Program-made: the position numbers and the translations under genes
Shown here: positions 11,486-20,302 of the stretch, one piece after another
Layout: every line of letters starts with the position of its first letter
Position numbering within the stretch: the first letter of the stretch is position 1
NCBI GenBank assembly: GCA_032622095.1
Contig: CP136069.1
Location: forward strand, 156,541,043 to 156,605,042
Source: Siphonodentalium dalli
Lineage: Eukaryota > Mollusca > Scaphopoda > Gadilida > Siphonodentaliidae
Reading direction: 5' to 3'
Length of the DNA stretch: 64,000 bases
Notes under the pieces: model-generated
Database searches by the model: none
What the model was told of the DNA's origin: nothing
Seen by the model: only the letters and a program-made list of their open reading frames with translations

Positions 11486-11526
11486 CCAATGAAATCGAAG
11501 CTAAGCCCCAAACGGGGTATAAAAGG
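11486..11526 (+). promoter_or_regulatory. CCAAT and TATA boxes of the inverted terminal segment
   Basis: CCAAT at 11486-11490 precedes TATAAAAGG at 11518-11526 by 27 bp, a standard spacing for a Pol II core promoter. It would start transcription near 11550, just upstream of the ribozyme-like fold. It lies inside the bounded Penelope-like insertion, on the strand opposite to the coding remnant, and is probably the promoter of the element's terminal repeat. Confidence 0.5.
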
Positions 11527-11561
11527 ACGAGGTTTCCCACAATATTTCACAAACCACATCT

Positions 11562-11602
11562 GGTCCTGAACGAAGATTAACCATAATCGAAACGCGTAGA
11601 CC
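11562..11602 (+). ncRNA. hammerhead-ribozyme-like motif, degenerate core
   Basis: The pieces of a type I hammerhead occur in order. Stem I is GGTC (11562-11565) with GACC (11599-11602). CTGA is at 11566-11569. Stem II is GATTA (11575-11579) with TAATC (11584-11588) and a 4-nt loop. GAAA is at 11589-11592, followed by a minimal self-complementary stem III (ACGCGT). The cleavage position is after T-A at 11597-11598. Very short stem III and location in terminal repeats are known traits of Penelope-element hammerheads. The box that should read CUGANGA is CTGAACGAA, with two extra bases before stem II, so activity is doubtful. Confidence 0.55.
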
Positions 11603-11685
11603 TGAAAGCAAAGGTTTAGTTGGTTACTGGTGTTTTCCCTGGAGAACTTTGTTCTCTTTTACCTTCCCTCGACTTTTCAAAGACG

Positions 11686-12500
11686 TTTATAAAAAAAATT
11701 CATTTCACAAGTCCTCCCATTTATATATCCATTTTGTTGAGTACAAAATTCTGATTACAGGACAGAAAACATTTTCTTGATACGTTGAGTATTTTTCGAG
11801 TTATGTACCTCAAAAATTGGGAGTTTGTCTAATTTTGGAGCCTCACTTTCTAAGAATTAGCTAAAATCCATAATTTATGGTCCAGTATTTTAAAAGCTAG
11901 AGAAAAATGAAGGGATATCTTGCTGTTGTATTAGTTTCCTCACTATATTGTGCACAAACAATGATTACTTTATGCATCTATGATCGAGAAGACAAAAATA
12001 TTCTTAAACAAAATGTGTATTCCATTGTATGGACTTAGCCAAATTTGCCTTGTGACACAGAACTGGTACGATGAAATACCATATTTGAGGTCATACAACT
12101 CAATAAATTGATATCTATATGATCTGTATTTCTCATAACCTCTTGAGTATACTAGGTTAAATACACTGTTCTGGAATTGCGAAAACATATGTGCCAATAT
12201 CAACTTATGGCCCTATGAATCATTAGTACTATTGACTCTTTTCGAAAAAATGCCATTTTGGACCGTTTTGTCCATTTTTAAACGTTTATTTTGGCACAAA
12301 TAGTAAACAGCAATGAATACAATTAGTATTTAATGTGTAAAATCATTTGAGCATTCCCCCTAAAACACTTAAGTGTTGGATTCAGCTGTTGGATTGGGAA
12401 AAAATAGGATTACATTGGTCATGCCAATCAGATTTTGTCAATATGGTTTCCCCTAATTTCATGTGTTACAGTCAATGGAGTTATTAGGAATGTGGAAAGT
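11686..12500. other. AT-rich unique DNA, no gene seen
   Basis: Only short frames are present (for example 11970-12203, minus) with no recognisable motif. The stretch may contain the left flank of the tandem-repeat element that follows, but no boundary is visible. Confidence 0.4.
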
Positions 12501-13812
12501 TGAAAGGTATAGTTATGCAAAGAGTAAAATCCAAGATGGCTGCTGGCAGCCATGTTTTGTTTGCTGAATGACTCCAATGGCGGCCATGTTTTTTGGCCAA
12601 ACGACCCCAAAATTACTTGTTCCCATCTACATGTCAATATTATCATCCATGACAAATTTCATGATGATCAGATGAACAGTGCAACCTGTACCCCGTGCTA
12701 ATGGATTGAATTTTGAAATCCAAGATGGCAGCTGGCGGCCATGTTTTTTGGCCGAATGACCTAAAATGACTCGTTTCCAATCTATATGTCATTGTTAACA
12801 TCCACGACAAATTTTATGATGATCAGACAAAAGGTACGACCTGTAGCCCGTGTGAAAGGATTTAGTCATGCAAAGAGTAAAATCCAAGATGGCTGCCAGC
12901 GGCCATGTTTTTTGGCCGAACGACCCCAAAATTACTTGTTCCCATCTACATGTCAATATTAACATCCGTAACAAATTTCATGATGATAAGACGAACAGTA
13001 TGACCTGTAGCCCATGCTAATGGATTGAATTTTGAACAAGATGGCCACTGGCAGCCATGTTTTTTGGCCGAATGACCCCAAAATGACTCGTTCCCATCTA
13101 CATGTCAATGTCAACAGTCTTGACAATTTTCATAATGATCCAACCAACGGTACGACCTGTGGCCCGTGCCAAAGGATTTAGTGATGCAAAGAGTAAAATC
13201 CAAGATGGCCACTGACGGCCATGTTTTTGGGCCGAATGACCCCAAATTGACTCGTTCCCATCTACATGTCAATATCAACAGTCTTGACAATTTTCATAAT
13301 GATCCAACCAACGGTACGACCTGTGGCCCGTGCCAAAGGATTTAGTGATGCAAAGAGTAAAATCCAAGATGGCTGCTGGCGGCCATGTTTTTTGGCCGAA
13401 CGACCCCAAAATTACTTGTTCCCATCTACATGTCAATATTAACATCCGTAACAAATTTCATGATGATAAGATGAACAGTATGACCTGTAGCCCATGCTAA
13501 TGGATTGAATTTTGAACAAGATGGCCACTGGCAGCCATGTTTTTTGGCCGAACGACCCAAAATAACTCGTTCCCATCTACATGTCAATATTAACATCTAT
13601 GACAAATTTCATGATGATCAGACGAACAGTACGACCTGTAGCCCGTGCTAATGGATTGAATTTTGAAATCCAAGATGGCCACTTGAGGTCATGTTTTTTT
13701 GCTGAATGACCCCAAAATGACTCGTTCCCATCTACATGTCAATGTCAACAGCGATGACAAATTTTATAATGATCAGACCAAAGGTACGACCTGTAGCCCG
13801 TGCTAAAGGAAA
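12500..13812 (+). repeat. 152-164-bp tandem repeat, about eight copies
   Basis: (C)CAAGATGG starts at 12531, 12720, 12884, 13036, 13200, 13364, 13516 and 13670. Spacings are 189, 164, 152, 164, 164, 152 and 154 bp. Each copy carries GGCCATGTTTTTTGGCCGAA, then TCCCATCTACATGTCAATAT, then CATGATGAT and GACCTGTAGCCCGTGC. Two subtypes alternate: one is longer and includes GTGATGCAAAGAGTAAAATC, the other has GGATTGAATTTTGAA. The first spacing is long because of an extra GCGGCCATGTTTTTTGGCC duplication. The layout resembles the ~160-bp core repeats of non-autonomous 'pearl'-type elements known from bivalves. Confidence 0.9.
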
Positions 13813-13881
13813 TTGTTGACGGATCACGCACACACGGACGACAAAGCCATGGCAATTAATAGCTCAAAGTTGAGCTAATAA
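13813..13881 (+). mobile_element. 3' flank and terminal hairpin of the tandem-repeat element
   Basis: Directly after the last tandem copy comes GACGGATCACGCACACACGG, then a palindrome at 13860-13877 (TAGCTCAA, 2-nt centre, TTGAGCTA), then ATAAAT. A short hairpin at the end of a tandem-repeat-bearing element recalls non-autonomous rolling-circle (Helitron-related) elements. The exact terminus is not resolved. Confidence 0.5.
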
Positions 13882-14980
13882 ATGTGCATGCATGTTTATT
13901 TGGAGCCCAAGAGTATATATATGCTTGAAGGTAAGAAATTATTGGTGTTAAACATTACAGAGACAATGTGTTAGCAACGAAGCAACGAACATCAAAGTAT
14001 GATATGACAGACATCATGACGCCGCCCAGGGTGGGGGGGGGGGGGGCTGGCAGCCGGGCGACTAATCCACTGGGAGGCTGGCGTTAAATCAGTTAAACCG
14101 TTATGACCGACATCAATTGGCGTAGTGAGTTTTCACACATAATCGACATTGCCCTGTCGACAAAACACAACACATTGTCACAAAACAAGTGACAGTTTTT
14201 ATTTGTTTGAAAGTGATAATTGGAGAATTCCGTAACGTGTTCAACCTTAAGTTTTGTTGCACAAATCACCCTTTCTAGTTAATTATCAAAAAACAGCCGA
14301 TTTGAGAGTAGAATATATAGCTGAATGCAGCCACATTTTCAAGACATGGTAACGTGTAAGTGTTCTGTAAGTTGTATCACTACCAGTGTAAGCTAAAAGT
14401 GTTTTACTCATGCAGAATTTTCAATTTCAAACTGTGACTGTGAGTGTGACGTGATGTGAGTGTGACTCCAACTCCAACTTGAATATAACGCGACCAGTTA
14501 AAAATTCATCATACTGTATAACGTGACTAGAATTAAAATTATTTAATCATAATCCATAAACTGATGGAGTACAAACCTCAAAATTATGGTCTTCTAATTA
14601 GTGTCTAATGCCACACCCTGGAGCTATTTCGCCGACAGTCAAATGTTGCGCGCTCGCTGTCAACAAACGATTCACTTCCGCGTTCCGATTATTCCCCTTG
14701 GTGTACTGTTCAAAGTGGATTAACCCATTGCGGCCAATATTAGCAATCACCTCTTTTCAAGCGATCTTTTAATCTGCTATGATACTGTTTAGTGTAACAG
14801 GAACCGTTTCCTGTCTGATCGTACGATTCCCGGCAGAGTTCAAATGACAACTAGCAGTCAAAAATGCATACTTTATTCAAATAGCAAAGACATGCATCAC
14901 AGGTCCATTATCATTATGGAGTTAGCTGGTATGTTTGGTAGGATACAGCATGCCACTTTAAGAAAAAGCATAAGCAACCA
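13882..14980. other. unique DNA with a G14 run
   Basis: This contains a G14 homopolymer (14033-14046) and a TGTGAC-rich patch at 14440-14470. I see no coding frame, tRNA boxes or long repeats. Confidence 0.4.
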
Positions 14981-14984
14981 AATA

Positions 14985-15057
14985 CCAGTAAATATGATTT
15001 ACTTTAGTATTTGTTTGGAATCAATTACCAGTAAATGTGATTTACTTTAGTATTTTG
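14985..15057. repeat. duplicated ~30-bp self-complementary repeat
   Basis: ACCAGTAAAT(A/G)TGATTTACTTTAGTATTT occurs at 14985-15013 and 15027-15055. AGTAAA and TTTACT within each copy can pair. The tail ACTTTAGTATTTG is the same one that ends the hairpin blocks at 15072-15153 and 15400-15471. Confidence 0.7.
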
Positions 15058-15071
15058 TTTTGTTTTGTTTT

Positions 15072-15153
15072 GGCCGAGAAGCGATCGAATGATCACCCAT
15101 GCATTTCGCATCAGCGAAATAGCATATGATCATTACTTTAGTATTAGTATTTG
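15072..15153. repeat. hairpin block, copy A, with U2-like end
   Basis: It starts with GGCCGAGAAGCGAT, the reverse complement of the first 14 nt of U2 snRNA, preceded by a (TTTTG)n tract. It then continues with the same nested hairpin as copy B (AATGATCA pairing TGATCATT; TTTCGC pairing GCGAAA). It differs from copy B by a 3-bp insertion (GCA) and a short AGTATT duplication. Confidence 0.7.
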
Positions 15154-15413
15154 TTTTTTTTTTTGGCCCGGGGCTATATTGCGGACCACTCTCATCGGCT
15201 GGAGCACCCCGAACGAGGTGACCCACCCTTACGAGATGGTCAAATTGCCTGTCGGGGTCAGTCCCCGCTAGAAGCGGAAGTCCGTCAGTCAGTCACGACC
15301 ACTCGTCCTCCTCAGGCTGCGAACCCACACCGTAGAAGTCCCGTCCGATGGGGTGACCATCGTCGGGGACGTATCTCACAGCACGGGCTCGAGCCAAAAG
15401 GCCGAGAAGCGAT
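15154..15413 (-). mobile_element. U2 snRNA-headed, A-tailed retroposon
   Basis: On the minus strand the segment opens with ATCGCTTCTCGGCC TTTTGGCT (15413 down to 15392), identical to the first 22 nt of U2 snRNA. It then switches abruptly to a GC-rich ~230-nt body unrelated to U2 and ends in 11 A residues (15164-15154). A 5' small-RNA head, an unrelated body and an A tail are the structure of a LINE-mobilised retroposon or chimeric retrocopy; SINEs with U1/U2-derived heads are known in some vertebrates. A GGGTTCG motif in the body recalls a tRNA B box, but I could not find a matching A box. The plus-strand frame across it is not recognisable. Confidence 0.65.
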
Positions 15414-15471
15414 CGAATGATCACCCATTTCGCATCAGCGAAATAGCATATGATCATTACTTTAGTATTTG
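15400..15471. repeat. hairpin block, copy B
   Basis: Second copy of the block at 15072. It can form an outer stem (15416-15423 with 15451-15458) and an inner 6-bp stem with a 4-nt loop ATCA (15428-15433 with 15438-15443). Its first 14 bases are also the U2-derived end of the retroposon on its left. Confidence 0.75.
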
Positions 15472-15793
15472 GCTCCTGGAAGCCGGTGTGGCTTTAACCT
15501 GGACAATATTACAACGAAAGGACAGAAACACCATTACTACCTCTATGCTGGACAAGGTGTGCACCAACTGAGGTGTAGAGTGGGTGGTTCGGGGGGCTAG
15601 CCCGGGATTGTCGAAAGGGTCGAGTGACCCTTTCCTTAATCCCTGAGGTGTTTTAGAATTAGCTGATTTTATAATGAGGAGCATAGCAGATAGAGTTGTC
15701 ACTCTTGTAATGTTCATTAGAATAGAGCAGTTAATAAAGACATCCACTTGTAAGAACATTATAGGAGGGGCAAATCTGCATCCGCTACATTAG
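15472..15793. other. unique DNA, nothing assigned
   Basis: A plus frame to 15571 (LTWTILQRKDRNTITTSM) has a protein-like look, but no motif I can name. The rest has no visible feature apart from an inverted GGGTCGAGTGACCC near 15618. Confidence 0.3.
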
Positions 15794-16075
15794 TACAACG
15801 TGATCTTGTTGACTGAGACGACTTTCAAAGCTACAATACACGGAGGAGTATTTTACCAGGCTTGTGAACCATACTGGGACTCAACTAGACAGGCCTGAAA
15901 TTTTATGTCTATACTTATACATACCCTGTTAGGTAAAACTCATGCCATGAATCTCTACTCTGTAAATAACGCCCGTGGAGATAATATTCCACCAGTACAA
16001 AACATGGGACTTGTTGAAGTGTTGACAGGCAACCTTACAAAGTCGAAAAGACAACTGGGTGAATATATTTCTTAG
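15794..16075 (+). pseudogene. coding-like fragment, unidentified, one in-frame stop
   Basis: A frame runs from after a TAG (15791-15793) to a TAG at 16073-16075 with a single internal TGA (15896-15898). The first part includes TFKATIHGGVFYQACEPYWD and the second includes NLYSVNNARGDNIPPVQN and VEVLTGNLTKSKRQLGEYIS. The composition is balanced and unlike the repeat-derived frames elsewhere, so it may be a fragment of a decayed transposon or host gene. I do not recognise the family. The part after the stop has its own ATG at 15905, giving 56 residues. It lies directly upstream of the TIR element and the array. Confidence 0.4.
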
Positions 16076-16090
16076 TTATTATCTGTCACT

Positions 16091-16300
16091 CAATAATGTA
16101 CTTTGCTGCAGGTGAATGTCCCAACTCGAAATTACATGCTTTTCTGTGACTTTTGTGAGCCGATATCGCAATAAATATTGAATTAATTACCAGAAGAAAT
16201 TCCATAATTGTAAGGGACGCAAAGCAAAAACGCTCTCAAAGTCACTTAAATTGTGAACTTTCGAGTTGGGACCTTCACCTACAGCGAATTACATTATTGG
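16091..16300. mobile_element. 210-bp TIR element next to the array
   Basis: The ends are inverted copies over about 40 bp: CAATAATGTA at 16091 with TACATTATTG-like sequence ending at 16299, and GGTGAATGTCCCAACTCGAA against TTCGAGTTGGGACCTTCACC. A weaker match (TGTGACTTTT against AAAGTCAC) follows inside. It ends 22 bp before the first macrosatellite unit. No clear target duplication is visible. Confidence 0.65.
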
Positions 16301-16322
16301 CGAACATGCTGAAGGGGTTGAC

Positions 16323-19300
16323 AAGCATAATATGCTTGGAGTTTGTCCTTGTCATGCTCGTATGGCTTATTTTCAATAACTTAGTTTTTCTTTTGAAGCT
16401 AATTACCAACAGGGTGAACAAGTAAAATTTGGCAATTATTTGCTATGCCATGTGTGCCGACTGCGTGACTCTTCTCGACTAAATGGTACTGAAAGAGACA
16501 TATGACCATTTGGATGTCACACGCGTGGTGTCTCGATGCTACCTATAAAGCATGTGGGGGAGTAGCTCCGCCTTGTAAATCTTAGAGATCCAACAACATA
16601 ATGCTCGCTCATGGTTGACGAGGTAGTGGGGCCGAATAAAAGTTGGTATCGGCTCTTAAGGGCGCTTCCACATGTGTTATCGGTGGTTAAAGCAGGGAAA
16701 AATTCTTCGAAAAACAGTTGTCAATAGGATTTCGTAATCGATCCGAATTAGATATAATTCTTCGCCCATTTACGCGATGAATATGTTTTCACCCATCCAT
16801 GCAGCTTATTGGCTTGATAGGAAATACATTAAGAGTGGTTATGTTTTAGTATCTGATAATGGTGTACGATACAAGAGGGTGTCTTTGCCCATGTCGATTT
16901 ATTCTTAGGGCAATACGTTTCTTTGTTTTAAAAGAAACAGATAAGTTAGATGAATGTCTTCAACACATCCTCGTCGTAATAGCTTCATAGTGGACCTAAA
17001 TATTCACATAGGTTGATATTGGACTTATTTGGTTCTGAACTAAGCCCACACAGTGTACTTATTCCCTTTAAATGTACATTTGTCAAGTCGTGAGTTTTTT
17101 TATTCTTGTTATTTAACAGCTAAAATAAGTGCAATACGGCTTAATTCATATTGAAATCGGGCTGCTTTAAAAACGTGCATTTAGGCCCATATTGGGCTTA
17201 TTTCACATCTAAATAAAGCCAATGCGAGCTTATATTTCAGCCCTATTGCATAGGTTCAATAAATATGAACTTATTTCAGCGTGAACAGTCTGACATGTGT
17301 ACGCAAGTTGGAAGGAGATGTAATAGATGTTGAAAAATACACGAACTATCGATATGCTCTGAAAAATACTTTCCACAGTTTTAAACAGCCATTTTACATT
17401 TTTCGAGCAGAACGTGAAACAAACGCTCTTTATTGCTACCATATCGGGAATAGACATACACCGAACGCTCTTTTTGGTTCCACGCCGCGCGCGCAAATGG
17501 CTGCTTTAAGTTTGGGAAGCAGATATCATTAAGTGTTTGTTAACATTTTGATTTCTTAAGGATAACTCCAGTTTTGGATTGTCTCAACCAAAGTTGGTAT
17601 ATTTTCTCAGCCAAACAATAAAGGCCAAGTTCGATTAGTTTCTGTTCAATAGATTCTGCATGTTCTGTGGCCCATCTACGACTTGCACATTGCCTAAATT
17701 TGATATTTTGGTTCACGATCATTAACTCCGGTTTGTTTTATTTGATAGGAACTGAATTCCTCTTGTTGACTACGGTACTGTTACGGTAAGCTGGCAATGT
17801 TTGGGCCTATGTGTGCTTTCACATCTTTATCTTCGAGCGTTTGATGTGTGTGGTTCACAGGACGTGTAATGGTAGTCCAACAAATTAGACGATTCGGATT
17901 AAGATATATTTTAATATTTGGACATATATGTTGTCTTAATTCCTCATCCGTCTAATACACGACGTGAAAGCGTTGATCACAAAGAACCCAGTAATTTAAT
18001 GGAGAAGGACATGCCCATTTAGATTACATTGGTCACGTCTAATGACACAAATAAAACCATAAATAAAAAACATACCTTTTGTTGGAATGTTAAATATCAT
18101 GACTGAACTAACTAGCATAAATGTGTGTCACTGTTAATCCATAAAATGTTCTTTGAAAGAAACCGACAATTTTTGTAATCGTCTGCGCTCAAAACACACA
18201 CACAGTTCAGTAGCATAAAGCATAAAATTGAAAGCATTAAGAACACTATATTGGGGTAGGGTTAAGTTTTACTTTATTTCTTAATTCTGGTCTGGTACAT
18301 GATTATATCATTTCATGTCTGGTATTGGGGATGAATTTATGCTTATTGTGGTGCATGCTGTGCAGTTGTATCCATAAAACTGACAACGTCATGGGAATTG
18401 TTTAGTAATTTTTAACTTCAAAATAATGAAATTTTAGCTAATTTACCCCAAAAAAATCAAATATTTAAACAAAATAGACTCTCCCATATAACATAGACCT
18501 CCTCAGATACATTCTAAGTCCATGATATATGATAAGATTCTGAATTGGTTAACAAAACGGGCCATTCTGACTTGACAGGTATTTTCAGATAGAAAATCAG
18601 TTTAGGGGGGAGGGTTAAGCTTTTGAAAATATCTCGGCTTGTTTGATATCAGTGGTTGTGATATCAGTGAATCAGGTATATAATGCTGAAAATTTTGATG
18701 CACCACCGACAACTTTATACCAAAAAATGAAAATTTTATAGAAAAACTTCTGGAAAACCTTTTTGAAAAAGCACTGCAATTTATGCATTTTTTTGGGCAT
18801 TTTCGCGAATTTTTCACAACAATTGTTGGAGAATATCATTTATTGCACATCAGTAATGTTAAGCAACCCAGATAAAATAAATATCTGATATTCAAGTATA
18901 TTTTATTCGACATTTCTCTTGTTTTATTGGTTTTCGTGATTATACTGAAATTTGCAGGTCAAAAACACTAAAAAGGTCAAAAAAATATATTTTCCACCTG
19001 CTCCGCCCTGGATACCTCAGTGTTTTGGAATCCCCATGGGGCAAGGATAATTGGAGATAGCGTCAAAATTTCTACCCTTTCGTGTGATACTACCCTCATC
19101 TGTGGGGCCGGTCTAATTATGTATGTGGTTCACAGGACGTGTAATGGCAGCCTGCATCAATTGGGATCACATCGCAACTGCCAGTAGACAATTCTGGTCC
19201 AGAAGTTCCTGAATAGAGAAGACTGAGAGGCATCTCTTCTTGAATCTTGATGACAAATCTGAGGCGCCGTTACACTATCGAGACGTCCCCAGGATTCAGC

Positions 19301-19343
19301 GGCCATGCACGAAAAATGTTTGTCGCTATGCGCGATATCAGTT
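16323..19343. repeat. array unit 1 (3021 bp), left edge
   Basis: The first unit starts directly in unique sequence (GGGGTTGAC before the palindrome). Apparent private differences from all later units are A at 16799 (others G), A at 17179 (others G) and C at 17820 (others G). It carries GAAACAAACG and (AC)5. Confidence 0.95.
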
Positions 19344-19358
19344 AAGCATAATATGCTT
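19344..19358. repeat. near-palindrome at the unit junction (unit 2 shown)
   Basis: AAGCAT and ATGCTT are complementary arms around AAT. The same 15 bases form the left edge of the whole array at 16323, and the three-base indel before unit 11 falls immediately upstream of it. This is why I use it as the unit boundary. Confidence 0.7.
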
Positions 19359-19797
19359 GGAGTTTGTCCTTGTCATGCTCGTATGGCTTATTTTCAATAA
19401 CTTAGTTTTTCTTTTGAAGCTAATTACCAACAGGGTGAACAAGTAAAATTTGGCAATTATTTGCTATGCCATGTGTGCCGACTGCGTGACTCTTCTCGAC
19501 TAAATGGTACTGAAAGAGACATATGACCATTTGGATGTCACACGCGTGGTGTCTCGATGCTACCTATAAAGCATGTGGGGGAGTAGCTCCGCCTTGTAAA
19601 TCTTAGAGATCCAACAACATAATGCTCGCTCATGGTTGACGAGGTAGTGGGGCCGAATAAAAGTTGGTATCGGCTCTTAAGGGCGCTTCCACATGTGTTA
19701 TCGGTGGTTAAAGCAGGGAAAAATTCTTCGAAAAACAGTTGTCAATAGGATTTCGTAATCGATCCGAATTAGATATAATTCTTCGCCCATTTACGCG

Positions 19798-19929
19798 ATG
19801 AATATGTTTTCACCCATCCGTGCAGCTTATTGGCTTGATAGGAAATACATTAAGAGTGGTTATGTTTTAGTATCTGATAATGGTGTACGATACAAGAGGG
19901 TGTCTTTGCCCATGTCGATTTATTCTTAG
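19798..19929 (+). other. 43-codon frame in the unit (unit 2 shown), probably non-coding
   Basis: It reads MNMFSPIRAAYWLDRKYIKS then GYVLVSDNGVRYKRV and stops. It looks protein-like, yet the variants seen among units all change residues: His/Arg at position 7 in unit 1, Arg/Gly in units 3-5 and Leu/Ser in unit 10. No family is recognised. There is no supporting promoter or splice structure. Confidence 0.25.
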
Positions 19930-20041
19930 GGCAATACGTTTCTTTGTTTTAAAAGAAACAGATAAGTTAGATGAATGTCTTCAACACATCCTCGTCGTAA
20001 TAGCTTCATAGTGGACCTAAATATTCACATAGGTTGATATT

Positions 20042-20301
20042 GGACTTATTTGGTTCTGAACTAAGCCCACACAGTGTACTTATTCCCTTTAAATGTACAT
20101 TTGTCAAGTCGTGAGTTTTTTTTATTCTTGTTATTTAACAGCTAAAATAAGTGCAATACGGCTTAATTCATATTGAAATCGGGCTGCTTTAAAAACGTGC
20201 GTTTAGGCCCATATTGGGCTTATTTCACATCTAAATAAAGCCAATGCGAGCTTATATTTCAGCCCTATTGCATAGGTTCAATAAATATGAACTTATTTCA
20301 G
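20042..20301 (+). repeat. interspersed CTTATTT-type motifs inside the unit (unit 2 shown)
   Basis: Six ten-base motifs of the form G(G/A/T)(G/A)CTTA(T/A)(T/A)(T/C) lie in about 255 bp. In unit 1 they begin at 17021, 17055, 17137, 17194, 17226 and 17267. Reverse-oriented relatives (AAATAAG, AAATAAAGCC) lie between them. Spacing is irregular (32-82 bp). They may be binding sites or remnants of an old short tandem repeat. Confidence 0.4.
20207..20219. repeat. palindrome partly removed in deletion units (unit 2 shown)
   Basis: GCCC and GGGC flank ATATT. The 19-bp deletion in units 8, 12, 15 and 16 corresponds to 20193-20211 here and takes away its left arm. Confidence 0.6.
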
Positions 20302-20302
20302 C

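Larger units (their letters stand above)
10570..11685 (-). mobile_element. truncated Penelope-like element with 15-bp TSD
   Basis: The same 15 bases, GACTTTTCAAAGACG, occur at 10570-10584 and 11671-11685 and bound the insertion (10585-11670). Inside, the minus strand encodes the C-terminal half of a Penelope-type protein (10681-11464). Beyond the 5' end of that frame lies a segment whose promoter and ribozyme-like signals point the other way, on the plus strand. Penelope-like elements often insert 5'-truncated with inverted terminal segments and variable target duplications, so the layout fits. The copy is dead: the catalytic reverse-transcriptase part is missing and the remaining frame is broken. 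Confidence 0.85.

Noticed and set aside
15301-15340. tRNA-like B box (GGGTTCG) on the minus strand
   Set aside because: No A box at a suitable distance and no cloverleaf could be drawn.
15151-15420. 89-codon plus frame, Arg/Pro-rich
   Set aside because: It lies antisense across the GC-rich retroposon and starts in its A tail. Openness is explained by high GC content.
17780-17795. GGTAAGC as a 5' splice site paired with the TTATTTCAG acceptor in the units
   Set aside because: Splice-like hexamers are expected by chance in 3 kb. No coding exon of credible constraint is attached to either.
18240-18275. Telomere-like GGGTAGGGTTAAG in each unit (and GGAGGGTTAAG near 18606), possible telomerase RNA template
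   Set aside because: Only eight consecutive bases match the TTAGGG permutation on the minus strand, there is no second partial repeat, and no pseudoknot-like context is visible.
18850-18880. GTTAAGCAAC in each unit, as in 5S rRNA
   Set aside because: The match stops after ten bases and none of the other conserved 5S blocks is present nearby.
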